From Chrysomallon squamiferum (Eukaryota; Mollusca; Gastropoda; Neomphalida; Peltospiridae): a DNA stretch of 64,000 bases. The notes beneath the pieces were generated by a model that saw only the letters and a list, made by a program, of their open reading frames with translations, did no database searches and was not told the DNA's origin. How positions within the stretch are numbered: the first letter of the stretch is position 1; each line of letters opens with the position of its first letter. The DNA lies in NCBI GenBank assembly GCA_012295275.1, contig CM022673.1, positions 8,047,811 through 8,111,810 on the forward strand, in the 5' to 3' direction. Both the position numbers and the translations under genes were made by a program. Positions 13,177 to 25,418 of this stretch are shown one piece after another.

Positions 13177-16100
13177 ATGTTATGGTAATTCGTTGTAATA
13201 ATTATAGCTCGAGTTATTAATAATAATGTTGCTAAACGTACGTCGTGCTGATTACAATACTATTACTGCATCGTGCGGTTACGTTGCGCGTCAGTGAATT
13301 CTACACGGGTATTAATAGCGGTATTAATAACATTATTCCTTAAAATTAATCTTTTATCTTCGTTATTATTATTATTGCTACTTATCAGCCAACACCCTAA
13401 AGTGCCTTTAATTTTTTTCTTTTTTCTTTTTCTTTTTTTTGTCATAGTCGATTTCGGGGTAAAGTACTATTGCAAAATGGTCATTTTTTTTTTTTTTTTT
13501 TTAAATCTAAACTATTATAAATCAGTATGTCGAATGTGTCTAACTATTCTTTTGTTTATTATTAAGTTTTCGTTTAATTTTTCAATTAATTACAGAGAGA
13601 ACGAAATATTCGCAAATATAATATTCATGCTGTCGGTGTTACCTTCATAAAGATAAATTATTATAATTATTTTATCATGAAAATGTTTCGTTCTAATTAT
13701 ACTTAATTTTTCTTATTGATTATTTTTGTTTGTTTTAATATTTTAATTTTAATTTTTTTTGTTGTTATTTTTGTTGTTGTCTTTGTTGACAAAAACGACC
13801 ATAACTTAGATGATACTACGATTTGACAGGAACTAATAAAAAGGTTAATTAATTCACCAAAAGTGATAAGACCATCTTGCCAGTGATTTGACATGATCTA
13901 AGCTAATATCACCGTATATGTGTCTTCTCTGATATTTAACAGCTCATCTTTAAAGCAAACATCTTGGTTTTATCTCATCTATCAAAAAAATATATATTTT
14001 ATTAAATACTAATTTTGTTTGGCAAAAATAAACTAGTGCTCGTAAAAAGTAAACGATATTGGTTATTACACCTAAACTGAGATTTATTAAAGATTTTTAC
14101 AGTTTATTAATATCGGGTATGGAAAATCGCAGAACTGAAAACATCAGTATCATCTATGACCGTCTTTTTAGTTAACGCGGGCATTGCATTTATATCGCAA
14201 TTTCTGTGGTTAATGAGCAAACAGTTCTTGAAAGGTTATGAAAATTATTTGGTGCCTATTGTATAAACTTTAAGTATCTACTTAGAGATGTTTTGTTGAG
14301 GCGATGGGTATGGAAACACGGATGAATTTTTTTAAAACACATGGCGTGAAATTTGTGCAAGATGGACCACAATATACAGCAAAAGGCAAAATATAATATT
14401 ACAGATAGTTTTGTTACTCGCCCTTGCTAAGTGAAGAGATAACTTACTCTTAATTAACTGAAATCCTTGCCCATAACTGTAGTGAAGCTTTCCCATAACG
14501 ATAACATAAATAGAACTACATAAATAGGTGTTTTAAAGTTTAATATGACTGTGGATTCATCGCTGTCCACTTAGAATCAGTATGTAACGTTTATGTCCTA
14601 GTTAATGATGTCTGTTGTGAAGAAAACGCTGGGTTTCAGCCGATGTGCTTTCTGATGATGTTTTCCACACTGTTTTGTATTCACCATCCAGTGGGTGCTT
14701 GAATCACACTGTTTTGTATTCACCATCCAGTGGGTGCTTGAAACAAAAACCACTGGGAGTCTTGTGTTTGGGATTTCCAGTGTAACAAGTTTCACTCACT
14801 TCTTTTTTTCTTTTTAGGCGAATTAGTAAAATGTACATAATACAGATGTGTTATCGTAATTTAATTTCACTTATTCTCTACCTTTAGTGAACATTAAGTC
14901 AGCATTAGTAAAGAAACAAATCTTGTTACCAGCAGTTAAAGAAATATCTCTTTTTCCGTTGAAATCATGTTAAAAATGCTTCTTGAGACCATTAAATAAA
15001 GATTATATTTCTAACATGTGTGTTAAGTTCGTTACTGATCAAAAGTCACAAGGTAAAGTGATTATTCTAGAAATGTTTGCTCCGCAGCAATTACATTTAT
15101 TTCTGGACATTATCTTGGGAAAGGTCAACTTCTTGTAATTCCTAAATAACTGCTTAGTTTTTGTGAAAGAATATCAGCACTACCATCAGGCTTTGGATCT
15201 AGAAATAAACAATACTATTACTCAGTGACGTATCTGAATTAATATCATATGGAAATGCGACATTCAAGAAGTGATATGAGATTTTGAATTTTGGGACGTC
15301 TGGGTACCATAAGTATAGCGGACATAACAGTCAAGAAATAATGAATTTATTTACAAAGAAAATTTATTTATGTAGACGGTAAAATCTAGAGAGTGGGAGT
15401 TCGTTTCGTCTAGATCTGGATTCCAGTGCTTTGTGTTGAGCTATCTGTGTAAATAACAAGAAAAGACATAGCTGGAGGGAACGACACTTTTATTGTATAG
15501 TTCATTAGTACTAACAAGAAAGCTTTGATCTGATTAAAAGGATTTCGGACTTATATTCTTGGACAGAAATATCTTGCGGTCAAGCGTCCAGTTCGGGCTA
15601 CATCGTAAATAAGTCTGGAAAAGATAAGAGCGCAGCAATTTGAAAGAAAATTGTGGTATCGTAACAGTTCCGCAAGATTTGTGAAATAATATTGGTATTT
15701 ACTGGAAATATAATTTCGGTGTACACTGCCTTTTAAAATGAAGTGTCTTGTATTAACTGGTTCCATCTGGAATAGACAGTCATATAGCTGCTGACCAATC
15801 GTTAATCAAACATACTGAAATTTCCTTCCTGAAACAGATTCAATAGTTAAATGAAGTCAACAAAATATATATTTCATTCACAAAATTCACTTTCCCGTAG
15901 CTATTTATATGCAACTGTTTCCTTTACTACTGGCAATTCTTTATATATTTATTATAGGTTCATTTGTTGTTGGTTTCGTTTATTTTTAATTTAATATTCC
16001 AGTGTGAGGATGGTGATAGTAGGTAGCACTGTTTGTTGCAGTTTTGGAATGGTATTTTACCAACAGCACTGAAATCGTTATTGCGTGCGTATTCTACACA

Positions 16101-17252
16101 GTAGTTTTAGAATCAGGATCAATATTACAATTAGTACTAATTGTATTAGAGTAGCATAGTATGAGTAGTAGTAGTAGTAGTGGTAGTGGTAGTGGTTGTA
16201 GTAGTAGTAGTAGTAGTAGTAGTAATAGTAGTAGTAGTAGTAGTTATTCTTTAAACAGAAAATACTGCATAGTATGTTATGAAACAAAATGTATATAATA
16301 TTTCTACGTGCAATGAAAGGCAGATATTTTATATTAGCAAACTTTATTAACTTGCTGAGATTTTTCGCCTAAGGCATCAAAGTGGAAGTATGTAAAATGT
16401 TATTTAGACTGTTTCTTTGTATCGCCAAGGGTATGCCAGAAAAAACAAGTCACACTTTTCTCTTTCACATCACGTAGAATTACACGTATTCAGTGATTAA
16501 ATAATTATTTCACATGCAAGGAAGAGTCGAGAAAAAGTTCAGAGTAAAAGATCGAACAAAGAAAGAAAGAGAGCGAGATAGAAAAAATAAATAGAGAAAA
16601 GAAAGAAAAAGTGAGAAAGAAAAAAAACCTACAAAAGATTAAAGGCATTTCACTGATAAATAAATTGTTTCTGTCTTATCATCATCTCTGAGTTGTTGAC
16701 AACAACTTGAAAGGTTAAATTTTCAAAGATTTTTCTCGCGGCAGGCCTTGTTTAACAACCAAAGCTAACGAGTAACATTTTAAGTAGAATAAAATTGTGA
16801 AGCGTAAAATATTTTTTTTTTGTTTATGATATAAGTCTGAAAAAAAAAAAAAAAGACATCGGAATCAGTGAAAACTAAAAAGCAAAAAAGTTCATTTTTA
16901 TTCACTTTCACAAATCGATGACAAAAAAAAAAAAAAACTTAATACAGTCTTCGTGGGACTGTCGCCGAAACGGGACAACAACAACAACAACAACAACAAC
17001 AATAATAATAAAGGAAAAGAGTATATTCTATTTTGTGATTGTTAGATTCTTCACCAAACAAAACATAAATACTTCAAATTCAAATATCTGCACACATGGA
17101 TAAAGCCTTCTTCACATGCTGATATAAAATTATTTGAGAATATAATTTCTGTCTGAGACGAACGTATATTAGTTTAAGGGTCAAACATAAATTACGTTTC
17201 TTGACCATATTATCATTTAAACGACAGTCAAAGAAAGAACGAGTAAGTAGAT

Positions 17253-17349
<97 letters not shown>

Positions 17350-18473
17350 CAAAACCTTATTTAATAAGTTTGTTTTGGACGTATAATGCAGCAGCCTGTC
17401 TTAAAGACAAACAGTAATGAAGAGTCTGAGCTTGGATAGTGTTTGTCTATAGATCTGTATATCGTTAAACTGGTGTGCATTCACTTGTCGTATGTTGTGC
17501 TATATTTAACTTGAAAGCGTTGCGCTTCCGTGTTTTTGTATATTTACAAAAATAACCACTTAACAAAAGTCTATTTTTTGCACCGCCTTTAGCGAAGGGA
17601 CAAAACATCTCCGATCAAACAAATATGGAAGATAACTTTGATCTATGGATGAGCTGTCCCGATAGCAAATGATGGTTTTACATGCATACTTGAGATAAAC
17701 AGATAGAACTACAAGTATTAAAGTAAAAAAAAAAAAAAAAAAAAAAAATATATATATATAAACTGAAGAAAAGATACTTACAAGTAAAATAATAAATTAT
17801 AGTTTATGAATGAGAAAAAAAGAACGATTTTTGATACTTCGAATTAAATATTACACAATACATGCATTCATTATTATTATTATTATTATTGTAGTAGTAG
17901 TAGTTGTAGTAGTAGTAATAGCAGCAGCAGTAGTAGTAATAATAGTAAAATGGTTTTAGTTGACGTAACTATTGAAGGTATTTGGTTAATATATTTCAAT
18001 ATTTTTTGTAGTATAGCACTAATACTGGCAATAAAAGTTGTAGTAATAGCAGTTGTAGTAGTAGTAGTGGTGGTGGTTTTAGCAATAGTTGTAATAGCAG
18101 CAGCGTAGAATTAACAGCGGTATCAGTGGTAGTAGTAATAGTAGTAGCAACAGTAGTTGGAGAAGTAGTAATGGTAGCAGAAGTGCTAGTAGCAACAGTA
18201 ATATAAGCTGTTGTTTGTGTTTGTGTTGCTGTTGCAGTAGCAGTAATTACTGTTTTACGACATGAATTTAATATTATTTGACCTTAGTATTAGTCACTAG
18301 TCATCGTTATAAATAGATTCCACCGTTTCCACGTTAATTCGGATTGGCAGATTTAATTGCTTTCCACGATATCGGATAATTTGTCATTGTAACACACCAC
18401 AATTACAGCGTGTGTGACCTGACCCAGATGTAGTGTCGCCGTTGTCGACGTTAAAAATATTTAAAAAAAAGAA

Positions 18474-18508
<35 letters not shown>

Positions 18509-18606
18509 ATAATTTGAAAAGTAATTGACATGGAACGGCTTCTGTTATTTTCACTCGGGGCTTTTCGTAAAATATATGAGTCAGCTAAAATTATAAATAG
18601 GAACAG

Positions 18607-18662
<56 letters not shown>

Positions 18663-20342
18663 CATTATTATTGTTAATAAGGATAATATTGGCGATACTA
18701 CTATAACAGTGATAAATATTTTATCATCAGTGGTTTATGGCATTGAAATCAGATCCATGAACGACTTGTACAGTGAGTTTGCGAGGATCTAGAATCCTAA
18801 TGTCAACGTAGATCTCCTTTATTTTTCGAGTCTCTCCGAGTATCTCCGAGACAACACTTCGCAATTCTTCGGAAAACAGAGAATGTCGCCCAAGTACCTC
18901 TGCAGTGATTAACCTTTCCAGATATCTGTGACAGTGAGAGTAGTTTTGAAAAATTCAAAAACAGGAAGACTCAAAATTATGTTAGTGCAATAACTCTTTG
19001 AACTTTACGGAGAGCTTTTGTTATACCACATAAACTATGTATAGCGGTAACTTTCAGTGTACGTAATGAAATTGGATCTAAGCACGAAACGCCATATTTT
19101 ACAACGCTTCCAGAATTAGCTTTTATTTGCGCAGATATTAAGAGTTATTTCTGTTTAGTACCTGACTTTGTTATTTAAGTTATGTTGATAAAATACCAAG
19201 AATAAGTGGAAATCAAAATTAGATAATGCCGACATGCTGCTGAAATCTACATATCACCTGCACGCCAAGACATGTCGTCTGGTACCGCATGCGTCTGACA
19301 TGCTTGTGTCTAGTCAGTGTTAATAATCTAATTAAAGAACAAGGAGAAATATGTTTCAAGGAGGAAATGTTTCTGCTTTTATTTGCCTTGTGCTCGCCGC
19401 TAAATAAAAACAAAATAGAGAAACAAAATATATTTATCTGAACCTCAAGTGTTTTTCTTTTGGGGTTCTTGTTGTTCTTATTATTGCTAACTTTTTTTTT
19501 TTTTTTATATATATATATATTAAATTTTGTAATTGTTTTAGCATTTAACAACATGTAATACAAATCAATTCGCAATCTAATAATAACGTAATTACCCATC
19601 CTTTCAATTAATTATTGCTTATAATAATTATAATTATGATTTTAATAAATGGATGTCACGTTTCTTCTGCATGCTGGCTTCCTCATCTCTGTGGACTCCG
19701 TCTGCTTGCAAAAAAAAAAAAAAAAAACCCTGTAAATTACTGCTCCCTAATGATGTAACTTCCTCCACTAAAACGTGTCTTCGGCATCCTACGATATACC
19801 GTGATCGCACCAGAAGACAGTAATTTGCCTTAATCAAAAGACCTTCAGGAAAAAAGATCGTCACAAGTTTTAATTGTCAGATTTCAAAGCATTTCAAATC
19901 AGTCGAGACGTTTTGATGAAGTTCTAAGAGGCGTAGTATGATTTTATGGAAGGAAATCATTAACATATAATTATTAGTATATTTGCTTGATTATAAATAA
20001 ATAAACTAATTAATTAATAAATATATATTGATACGTAGTTATACTAATACCTTTATATATATATATATATACCTTTCTGCTTTTTTTTTTTTTTTTAAAT
20101 TTGATTATAACCTAAAAATAGAGACACGCAACCAAACACTACTATGGTTTCTTTAAAGGATCATAAAGATGACAGTGTTTTCGCAAGTGGCTGCTTAGAG
20201 TAATAACTATTCACCGTGCACTAAAGTCATGGTCAAAACAATGCCCACGTTAGCCTGACCTCGCTAACCATAATGAACAGACGATTCTAATATTTCACCT
20301 TATTTGACATTACGTCCGTAAGACGCATGCACTAACGTACGC

Positions 20343-20439
<97 letters not shown>

Positions 20440-20848
20440 TTTAAATTTTGCCCATTAGTGGCAGGCTAGAGGTAAATTGTGCTTCAATTAAACTGAAATA
20501 CTTCTCAGATAGTAACAATTACCGTCTCGTTATAGACGGAACTGCTAAATTTAGACTAATGCAGCTATTCATTTGGAGCACTATCTTGCCAAAGACATCA
20601 CACAGGAAAAAAAAGGTTCGCGTGAGATTGCAGTGTTATTCCGACAACACAGAGATTACAGAATTCGTTAATTCGCAATAGATACGTCAGTTAAAGGAGA
20701 GCAAATCCGAACAGGACATGTTAACTCTAAAAGTAATTTGCTGCACTCTGCGGGGTTTGATTACATCGCAACGACATAATAGAAAACAGATTTGTTCAAG
20801 CAGTTATTGCATGTAACTAGTCTTACAGTTTGAAGGGAGGGTCGCATT

Positions 20849-20922
<74 letters not shown>

Positions 20923-21049
20923 TGGGCATGGGCTGGTAAGGAAAGATGAAGAAATTCTTATAATTAACAAGTTTCATTGTTACATTTGTATCTTTTTATC
21001 TAACTCTCTTCCTAGAATGTAAAAGAAAACGTACTAAAAAGAGTACGTA

Positions 21050-21120
<71 letters not shown>

Positions 21121-22488
21121 GAGAGGATTTTAAAAAATAATCATTTTTGTACTTTTCTTTTCATCTTCTATTAGATCTTTTTTAACGCACATTTTGTTTT
21201 AAATTCCACCATGACAAAAATTACGATCACATTTCAAAATTAAACAATACAGATGAAGTCAAATTATAAATGCCTTTTAAATATGTCTGTCTGTTTCTAC
21301 GTGAATGTCAACCGGGAATTACTGAAACTTATTTTTTTTTAAACTCTCAATTTGAATGAAAGAAACGAAAGTTAATAAATACGAAAGAAAGAAAAGGTAA
21401 TCTCCCCTGTGCACGAATCATCTGTTTCTAAATATAGCACAGATTTTGAGAATTCACAACGTTATTGTCACCTCTTATTAAACAGACTGCAGACGTAATC
21501 GTGTTTTCGTGTCATTTGAAAGAAGAAAAATAAAATGCGTGGGACACGGCAATTAAATTAAGACTTTTCTTATTTGCATTTCAAGCCCAGCCTTCGTACA
21601 GTGCCGACAATTAAATTTGTCCCACTTGAACGGTGCGCTTAAAATACGTTCCTTTTTGTTGGAAATCACTGATTTCGTTTGCTGCATTGAGGCTCTTCAC
21701 GGGCGGTCATTGAAACGAACCGATGCGTTTTCTGTTTAGACAAGTTTTGAAATGATGGTTCTTCATTAAATTTTGTGTGGAATGTTTGCAGAACAGTGTA
21801 GCCTGAGGTGAGATAAATTGTTAAGCCAGTGACCCTCACTTCATCACTTCTTAGTACACTTTTTTCAAGAAACGGAGACACGGGAATGAGGTGAAAGCGG
21901 GGTTAGGCGAAAACGTCGAGAAAAGATGTAAATAAAATAAAAAATTAATAATAATAATAATCTAACAAACCGAAGATTATCTTTTATGAGTTTGTAGGTC
22001 AGTTCTTACACTAACCTCGTGAGAAAAGCTGAAACTTATCTATCTATACCCCCTGTAGATTTGGTTCGCGGGGGCGTGTTAAAGACCTAAGCATGTTAAA
22101 CATCGATCAGGTAATATGATTAGAATGCTGCACTTTTTTTCTTCTGGTCGGTTCTTTAGGGATCCACCTAATCTTTGCCTGGAGTCCTGAGAGGGTTCAT
22201 TAGCTCGGTAATTGTGGCCAGTGTCCGTGTTTGGTCATCAGCTGGCCTTTCGGTCCTGGAATAGCGCCAGTAATTAAAGTGACAAGAGAGTTTTATTCAC
22301 TGTTAATGTTCCGATGACCAGTGGTTACGGATAACACGTGATATTAGCCATGCCATCGACTGATACCTGAATAATAATAATATAAGTATATTCTTCAGTT
22401 TAGTGAAAAGAAAATTCATTAGCAAATTAATTATATACTATTAATTTGTTTTCTAGCTAAGAAATACCTGAGACGGCAAGGACAAAAT

Positions 22489-22535
<47 letters not shown>

Positions 22536-23093
22536 CAACAAGAAAAAACTGGGAGATAAAAAAAGATATATATTAAATTAAAAAATATAAAAAATAACAA
22601 ACATAAACAAAACAAAAGTGTTGTCACATATAGTTTGAAACAAGTCAAAAAATAATAATAATAATGTCTTTTCCTGAGCAGAAGACAGAATAAAGAAACT
22701 GCAGTAAAAAAAAATATTCAAGTCTCCGAAAACAAAATGATCTGAATTCAAGCACAGGAAGTATAATTTTAAAAAGAACATCTTTGATAAAACCAGTTTT
22801 CCGTTTGATGTCATTTTCAAGTGACCCTTATGAAAGACATGAAACAGATGATAATTGTCACTGAATGCAGACTAATTTAAAATAATTCCTTAAATGATCA
22901 ACAAAATAGACCTCATTAGGTTTTAGTATCCATTATAATTACTACTAATTCGATCCAGTTTAACAACAGACACACACACACACAAAAATGAAAATGTTAT
23001 TAAGAAAATGAACAATCAGAGATGATTTCAGCTTTGCGAAGATACACAGAGAAAGTTTTTGTAAAAAAACACGCATGCAGACTTGTAATCGTT

Positions 23094-23145
<52 letters not shown>

Positions 23146-23558
23146 GCTATACATTAATACGAGTACGTCTACATAATTTAAACTAAATGATTATTATTAT
23201 TATTATTATTTCAGAGCCAAAAACACGACCGACTGTCAAAAGGTACGACCGAGCGTTTTCAACCTTCACTCGATTCATGGCGCGTCAAAGTCCGAAGCAC
23301 AGAAGTGATCAGGCTTTCGTTGAAAAGATGTTTAGATTGTTTGACATGGATGGTAAGATATAGTTCTCTATTATTATTATTATTATTATTATTATTATGA
23401 TTATTTGTTGTTGTACATACATAAAACATACCCACCTACCTAGATACCTACATACATATAGAGACACATACTACATGCATATGTACGCATACATACATAC
23501 ATATACATATACATATTTACAAAATACATATATCCACCTACATTTATTGTCATATACT

Positions 23559-23596
<38 letters not shown>

Positions 23597-23599
23597 AGG

Positions 23600-23668
<69 letters not shown>

Positions 23669-23811
23669 ATCACTTAAATAAATTGACCATAAATGTTCCA
23701 AACTGACAATTTATACTTTTTGATTACATTTCAGCTGATGACGTCATAGAACGAGATGAATTTCAGGCAATTTTGGGACTGTTAGGAATCATAAATCATT
23801 CGTTTTATTAA
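12100..23811 (+). CDS. Putative small secreted single-EF-hand protein (3 coding exons)
   Basis: Model: exons 12100-12231, 23215-23352 and 23735-23811, joined at phases 1 and 1, giving 114 residues. All junctions are GT-AG with good consensus (gtaagt, gtaaga; ttttcag, tttcag, tttcag). Residues 1-23 form a signal peptide: basic start, Leu/Phe-rich core, and an A-S-A cleavage motif before LYIP. A basic middle segment has a KR dibasic pair (VKRYDR). The C-terminal third is one EF-hand, with an incoming helix (FVEKMFRLF), a loop D-M-D-A-D-D-V-I-E-R-D-E carrying acidic residues at 1, 3, 5 and 12, and an outgoing helix (FQAILGLLG). The intron splits loop position 4. A poly(A) signal follows 127 nt after the stop. 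The loop is established as a Ca2+-binding motif; linking exon 1 to exons 2-3 across an 11-kb intron is inference, and unseen exons may lie between. The E-helix faintly recalls dual-oxidase EF-hands, but no oxidase domains are present. Family unknown. Confidence 0.55.
12257..12264. promoter_or_regulatory. Perfect CRE palindrome TGACGTCA, intronic
   Basis: Lies 26 bp inside putative intron 1 of the EF-hand gene, about 100 bp from a second perfect copy inside exon 1 (12154-12161). Confidence 0.25.
12329..12384 (+). repeat. (ATT)n microsatellite
   Basis: Perfect ATT units, about 56 bp, starting about 100 bp after the exon 1 donor. Confidence 0.95.
12481..12645 (+). repeat. 83-bp tandem duplication containing (ATC)n
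   Basis: The block starting 'ttttactgatgttgttg' at 12481 is repeated at 12564 with the same inner order (ATT units, 'actattatttgta', seven ATC units, 'attgtcattgtt'). Confidence 0.9.
13139..13175 (+). repeat. T37 homopolymer
   Basis: Uninterrupted run of T. Confidence 0.95.
14666..14743 (+). repeat. 39-bp perfect tandem duplication
   Basis: 'cacactgttttgtattcacc' and the following 19 bases occur twice in tandem with a period of 39, differing only at the distal edge. This is a recent duplication in otherwise unique sequence. Confidence 0.9.
16164..16245 (+). repeat. (TAG)n microsatellite
   Basis: TAG units with a few TGG/TAA interruptions. Confidence 0.95.
17253..17346 (+). repeat. (AC)n-(AG)n compound microsatellite
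   Basis: About 32 bp of AC passing into about 62 bp of AG, purines on +. Confidence 0.95.
17866..18245 (+). repeat. Trinucleotide field (ATT, TAG, CAG)
   Basis: Diverged, interleaved TAG/CAG/GTA units over about 380 bp with unique sequence in the middle, similar in make-up to 2160-2462. Confidence 0.8.
18607..18672 (+). repeat. (ATT)n microsatellite
   Basis: About 60 bp of ATT units. Confidence 0.95.
20345..20437 (+). repeat. (GA)n microsatellite
   Basis: Perfect GA tract of about 93 bp, purines on +. Confidence 0.97.
20852..20918 (+). repeat. (GA)n microsatellite
   Basis: Perfect GA tract of about 67 bp, purines on +. Confidence 0.97.
21053..21125 (+). repeat. (GA)n microsatellite
   Basis: GA tract of about 73 bp with one G insertion, purines on +. 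Confidence 0.97.
22492..22532 (+). repeat. (CA)n microsatellite
   Basis: About 40 bp of CA units. Confidence 0.95.
23096..23143 (+). repeat. (CA)n microsatellite
   Basis: About 48 bp of CA units, 70 bp before the EF-hand exon 2 acceptor; a shorter CA run lies at 22970-22984. Confidence 0.95.
23215..23352 (+). CDS. Secreted EF-hand gene, exon 2
   Basis: The acceptor is an (ATT)n tract ending in 'tttcag'; the donor is 'atg gat g|gtaaga'. Length 138 nt: two bases complete the codon left open by exon 1, then 45 codons, then one base. It codes the basic middle segment and the entering EF helix, ending at loop positions D-M-D. The frame reads cleanly from acceptor to donor and hits a stop three codons past the donor, which supports the exon end. 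Confidence 0.75.
23353..23734 (+). other. Intron 2 of the EF-hand gene
   Basis: 382 bp, made largely of (ATT)n near the donor, a diverged (CATA)n stretch, and the GA tract at 23564-23667. Confidence 0.7.
23564..23667 (+). repeat. (GA)n microsatellite with GGGA interruptions
   Basis: About 104 bp with a 'ggagggagggagga' core, intronic, purines on the sense strand. Confidence 0.97.
23735..23811 (+). CDS. Secreted EF-hand gene, exon 3 (terminal)
   Basis: Acceptor 'tacatttcag'. The first two bases complete an Ala codon (loop position 4). The exon then codes the rest of the Ca2+ loop and the exiting helix and stops at TAA 23809-23811. A perfect TGACGTCA (23739-23746) overlaps the Asp-Asp-Val codons. 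Confidence 0.75.
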
Positions 23812-23937
23812 TCACTTCCAAATTGGACTTCATAAATGCTTCCCAAAAACCGAAAGAACGACTCTGCTGACTGGATGGTAGAGACCAACAGCAGTGAAGA
23901 AATACAAAATATGAAATGCGATCCGGCACGCGGCGCC

Positions 23938-23943
23938 AATAAA
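23938..23943 (+). terminator. Poly(A) signal AATAAA of the EF-hand gene
   Basis: Canonical hexamer 127 nt after the stop codon, in relatively GC-rich sequence where it is not simply part of an AT repeat. This implies a short 3' UTR of roughly 150 nt. Confidence 0.55.
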
Positions 23944-24155
23944 ATCTCAACGGAATTGTGCTTGATGCTGAAAACGGTAGATCATCCATCGGCTGCACAG
24001 CTAGTCTGTTGGCTCCTTCGGCATGTTGAACTTGCACATCGTGATACTAACTCATACATTTACATCCTCCATACAGGAACTATGCTTTTGTCACTTTCGA
24101 TTCAGTTTTCAAAGCTAGATCATAACGTCCTGTTTGATTCAAACTGAATGCTTTG

Positions 24156-24438
24156 CCAGAACTGTTATATGACGTTGCGGTCTACTTCAGAACTGTTACT
24201 TGACGTTACGGTCTACTTCAGAACTGTAATTTGACGTTACGTTCTACTTCAGAACTGTTACTCGACGTTGTGGTCTACTTCAGAACTGTTATTTGACGTT
24301 GCGGTCTACTTCAGAACTGTTATTTGACGTTGCGGTCTACTTCAGAACTATTATTCGACGTTGCGGTCTACTTCAGAACTGCTACTCGACGTTGCGGTCT
24401 ACTTCAGAACTGTTATTTGACGTTACGGTCTACTTCAG
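24156..24438 (+). repeat. 31-bp minisatellite, about 9 copies
   Basis: The unit 'ttcagaactgttatttgacg' plus 'ttgcggtctac' repeats with a 31-bp period and a few substitutions per copy. Every copy holds a TGACGTT-like word (CRE half-site) except the first, where it is atGACGTT. It lies just beyond the EF-hand gene's poly(A) signal. Confidence 0.92.
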
Positions 24439-25373
24439 CGATCACCGAGAACGTTTTCCAAGTTCAGTGCCTGAACCCGTTAATATCAGTATGACGTAAG
24501 GAATAGCAGACGCGATGGACGCAGTTGAAGACTTAAATGTACATACGTCTAATGCAAATCGAAAACGCAGGCTGTTTTTAACAGGATAAATAAACCTATT
24601 GATAAAATACTGAAATGATAATATTTTAAGGCTGCAGCGAGTAAATGAATATAACAATTATGGCAATGAGAATAAATAAATAAATAAATAAATAAACAAA
24701 TATGTTCTTGTAGCACATCCAGTTTTCAATTTTCCTCTGGTTATTTCTATTACAAGAAGTATTAAACGTATGCCTAATGTTTTGTACCTTCGCCAAATCT
24801 AAATAATTATAATAATTATAATAGAGATATGTGTCTCTATCTGTCTGTCTGTCTGTCTCTTTCTTTTTTACACACATGCACACACACACCATCATCATTC
24901 GTAAATACACCCCGAAATAAGTTAAATCAATCAATCAATCAAATCAAATCAAATTAAGGAATACCCTCCTCCCCCAGGAAATTTGGAAGCATAGCAACTA
25001 AAAAGTTTTTATGATTTTTTTAGTGTCATGTTACATACATGAACGATTTTCTTTTCTTTTCTGTTCTTTGTTTTAGAACGTTGGTTAACATACACAATAT
25101 CATGCATTATGCTTTTAGTAGTATTCACGACTAAACATTCAATATTAAGAATAATATACTTATTCACGATATCTGGAAAAAAACATGGCGGTACTACGAC
25201 AGTCGATTAGTAATAATAATAATAATAATTCTGGAGATATAATTTAAAAACAAATAATAAAGAAAAAAATATTAGTGATATTTAAAAAAAAAAAAAAAAA
25301 AAAAAATGTTTTACTAGTTTTACTACTACTACCACTACTACTTCTACTTATAATAATAAAAAAATATATATTT

Positions 25374-25418
25374 TGACGTCATATGTACAGTGACGTAGTA
25401 ATAAGTGTATTACGTCAT
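25374..25418. promoter_or_regulatory. CRE/ATF-like site cluster
   Basis: Within 45 bp are one perfect palindromic TGACGTCA (25374-25381) and two further sites, 'gtgacgta' and 'tacgtcat', in opposite orientations. Candidate bZIP (CREB/ATF) binding region; only the motif supports it. Confidence 0.35.

Larger units (their letters stand above)
12232..23214 (+). other. Putative intron 1 of the EF-hand gene, repeat-rich
   Basis: About 11 kb with no recognised exon. It holds (ATT)n, (TAG)n, (GA)n and (CA)n tracts, several A/T runs of 20-37 bp, and two short tandem duplications (12481-12640, 14666-14743). A moderately GC-richer unique stretch at 22.1-22.35 kb shows no open frame. Frames at 15551-15766 (-), 20448-20681 (+) and 21666-21881 (-) are unsupported. 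Additional exons of the EF-hand gene could be hidden here. Confidence 0.45.

Noticed and set aside
20448-20681. 77-codon + strand frame after a GA tract
   Set aside because: No recognised domain and no acceptor at its start that matches the EF-hand gene phase convincingly.
22070-22280. GC-richer patch with 'ggttcg', considered as tRNA or tRNA-derived SINE
   Set aside because: No A-box/B-box spacing or cloverleaf could be drawn. No typical cephalopod tRNA-SINE sequence was seen anywhere in the window.
23215-23811. Assignment of the EF-hand exons to a dual oxidase (Duox)
   Set aside because: The 'FVEKMFRLFDMD' helix recalls Duox EF-hands, but the frame stops soon after the loop and no peroxidase or NADPH-oxidase sequence is present in the window.
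23836-24147. 103-codon + strand frame after the EF-hand stop
   Set aside because: It overlaps the 3' UTR and runs past the AATAAA signal; composition is ordinary but no domain or splice site supports it.
24156-24438. CRISPR-like direct repeats
   Set aside because: The 31-bp units are contiguous without spacers, so this is a minisatellite in a eukaryotic genome.
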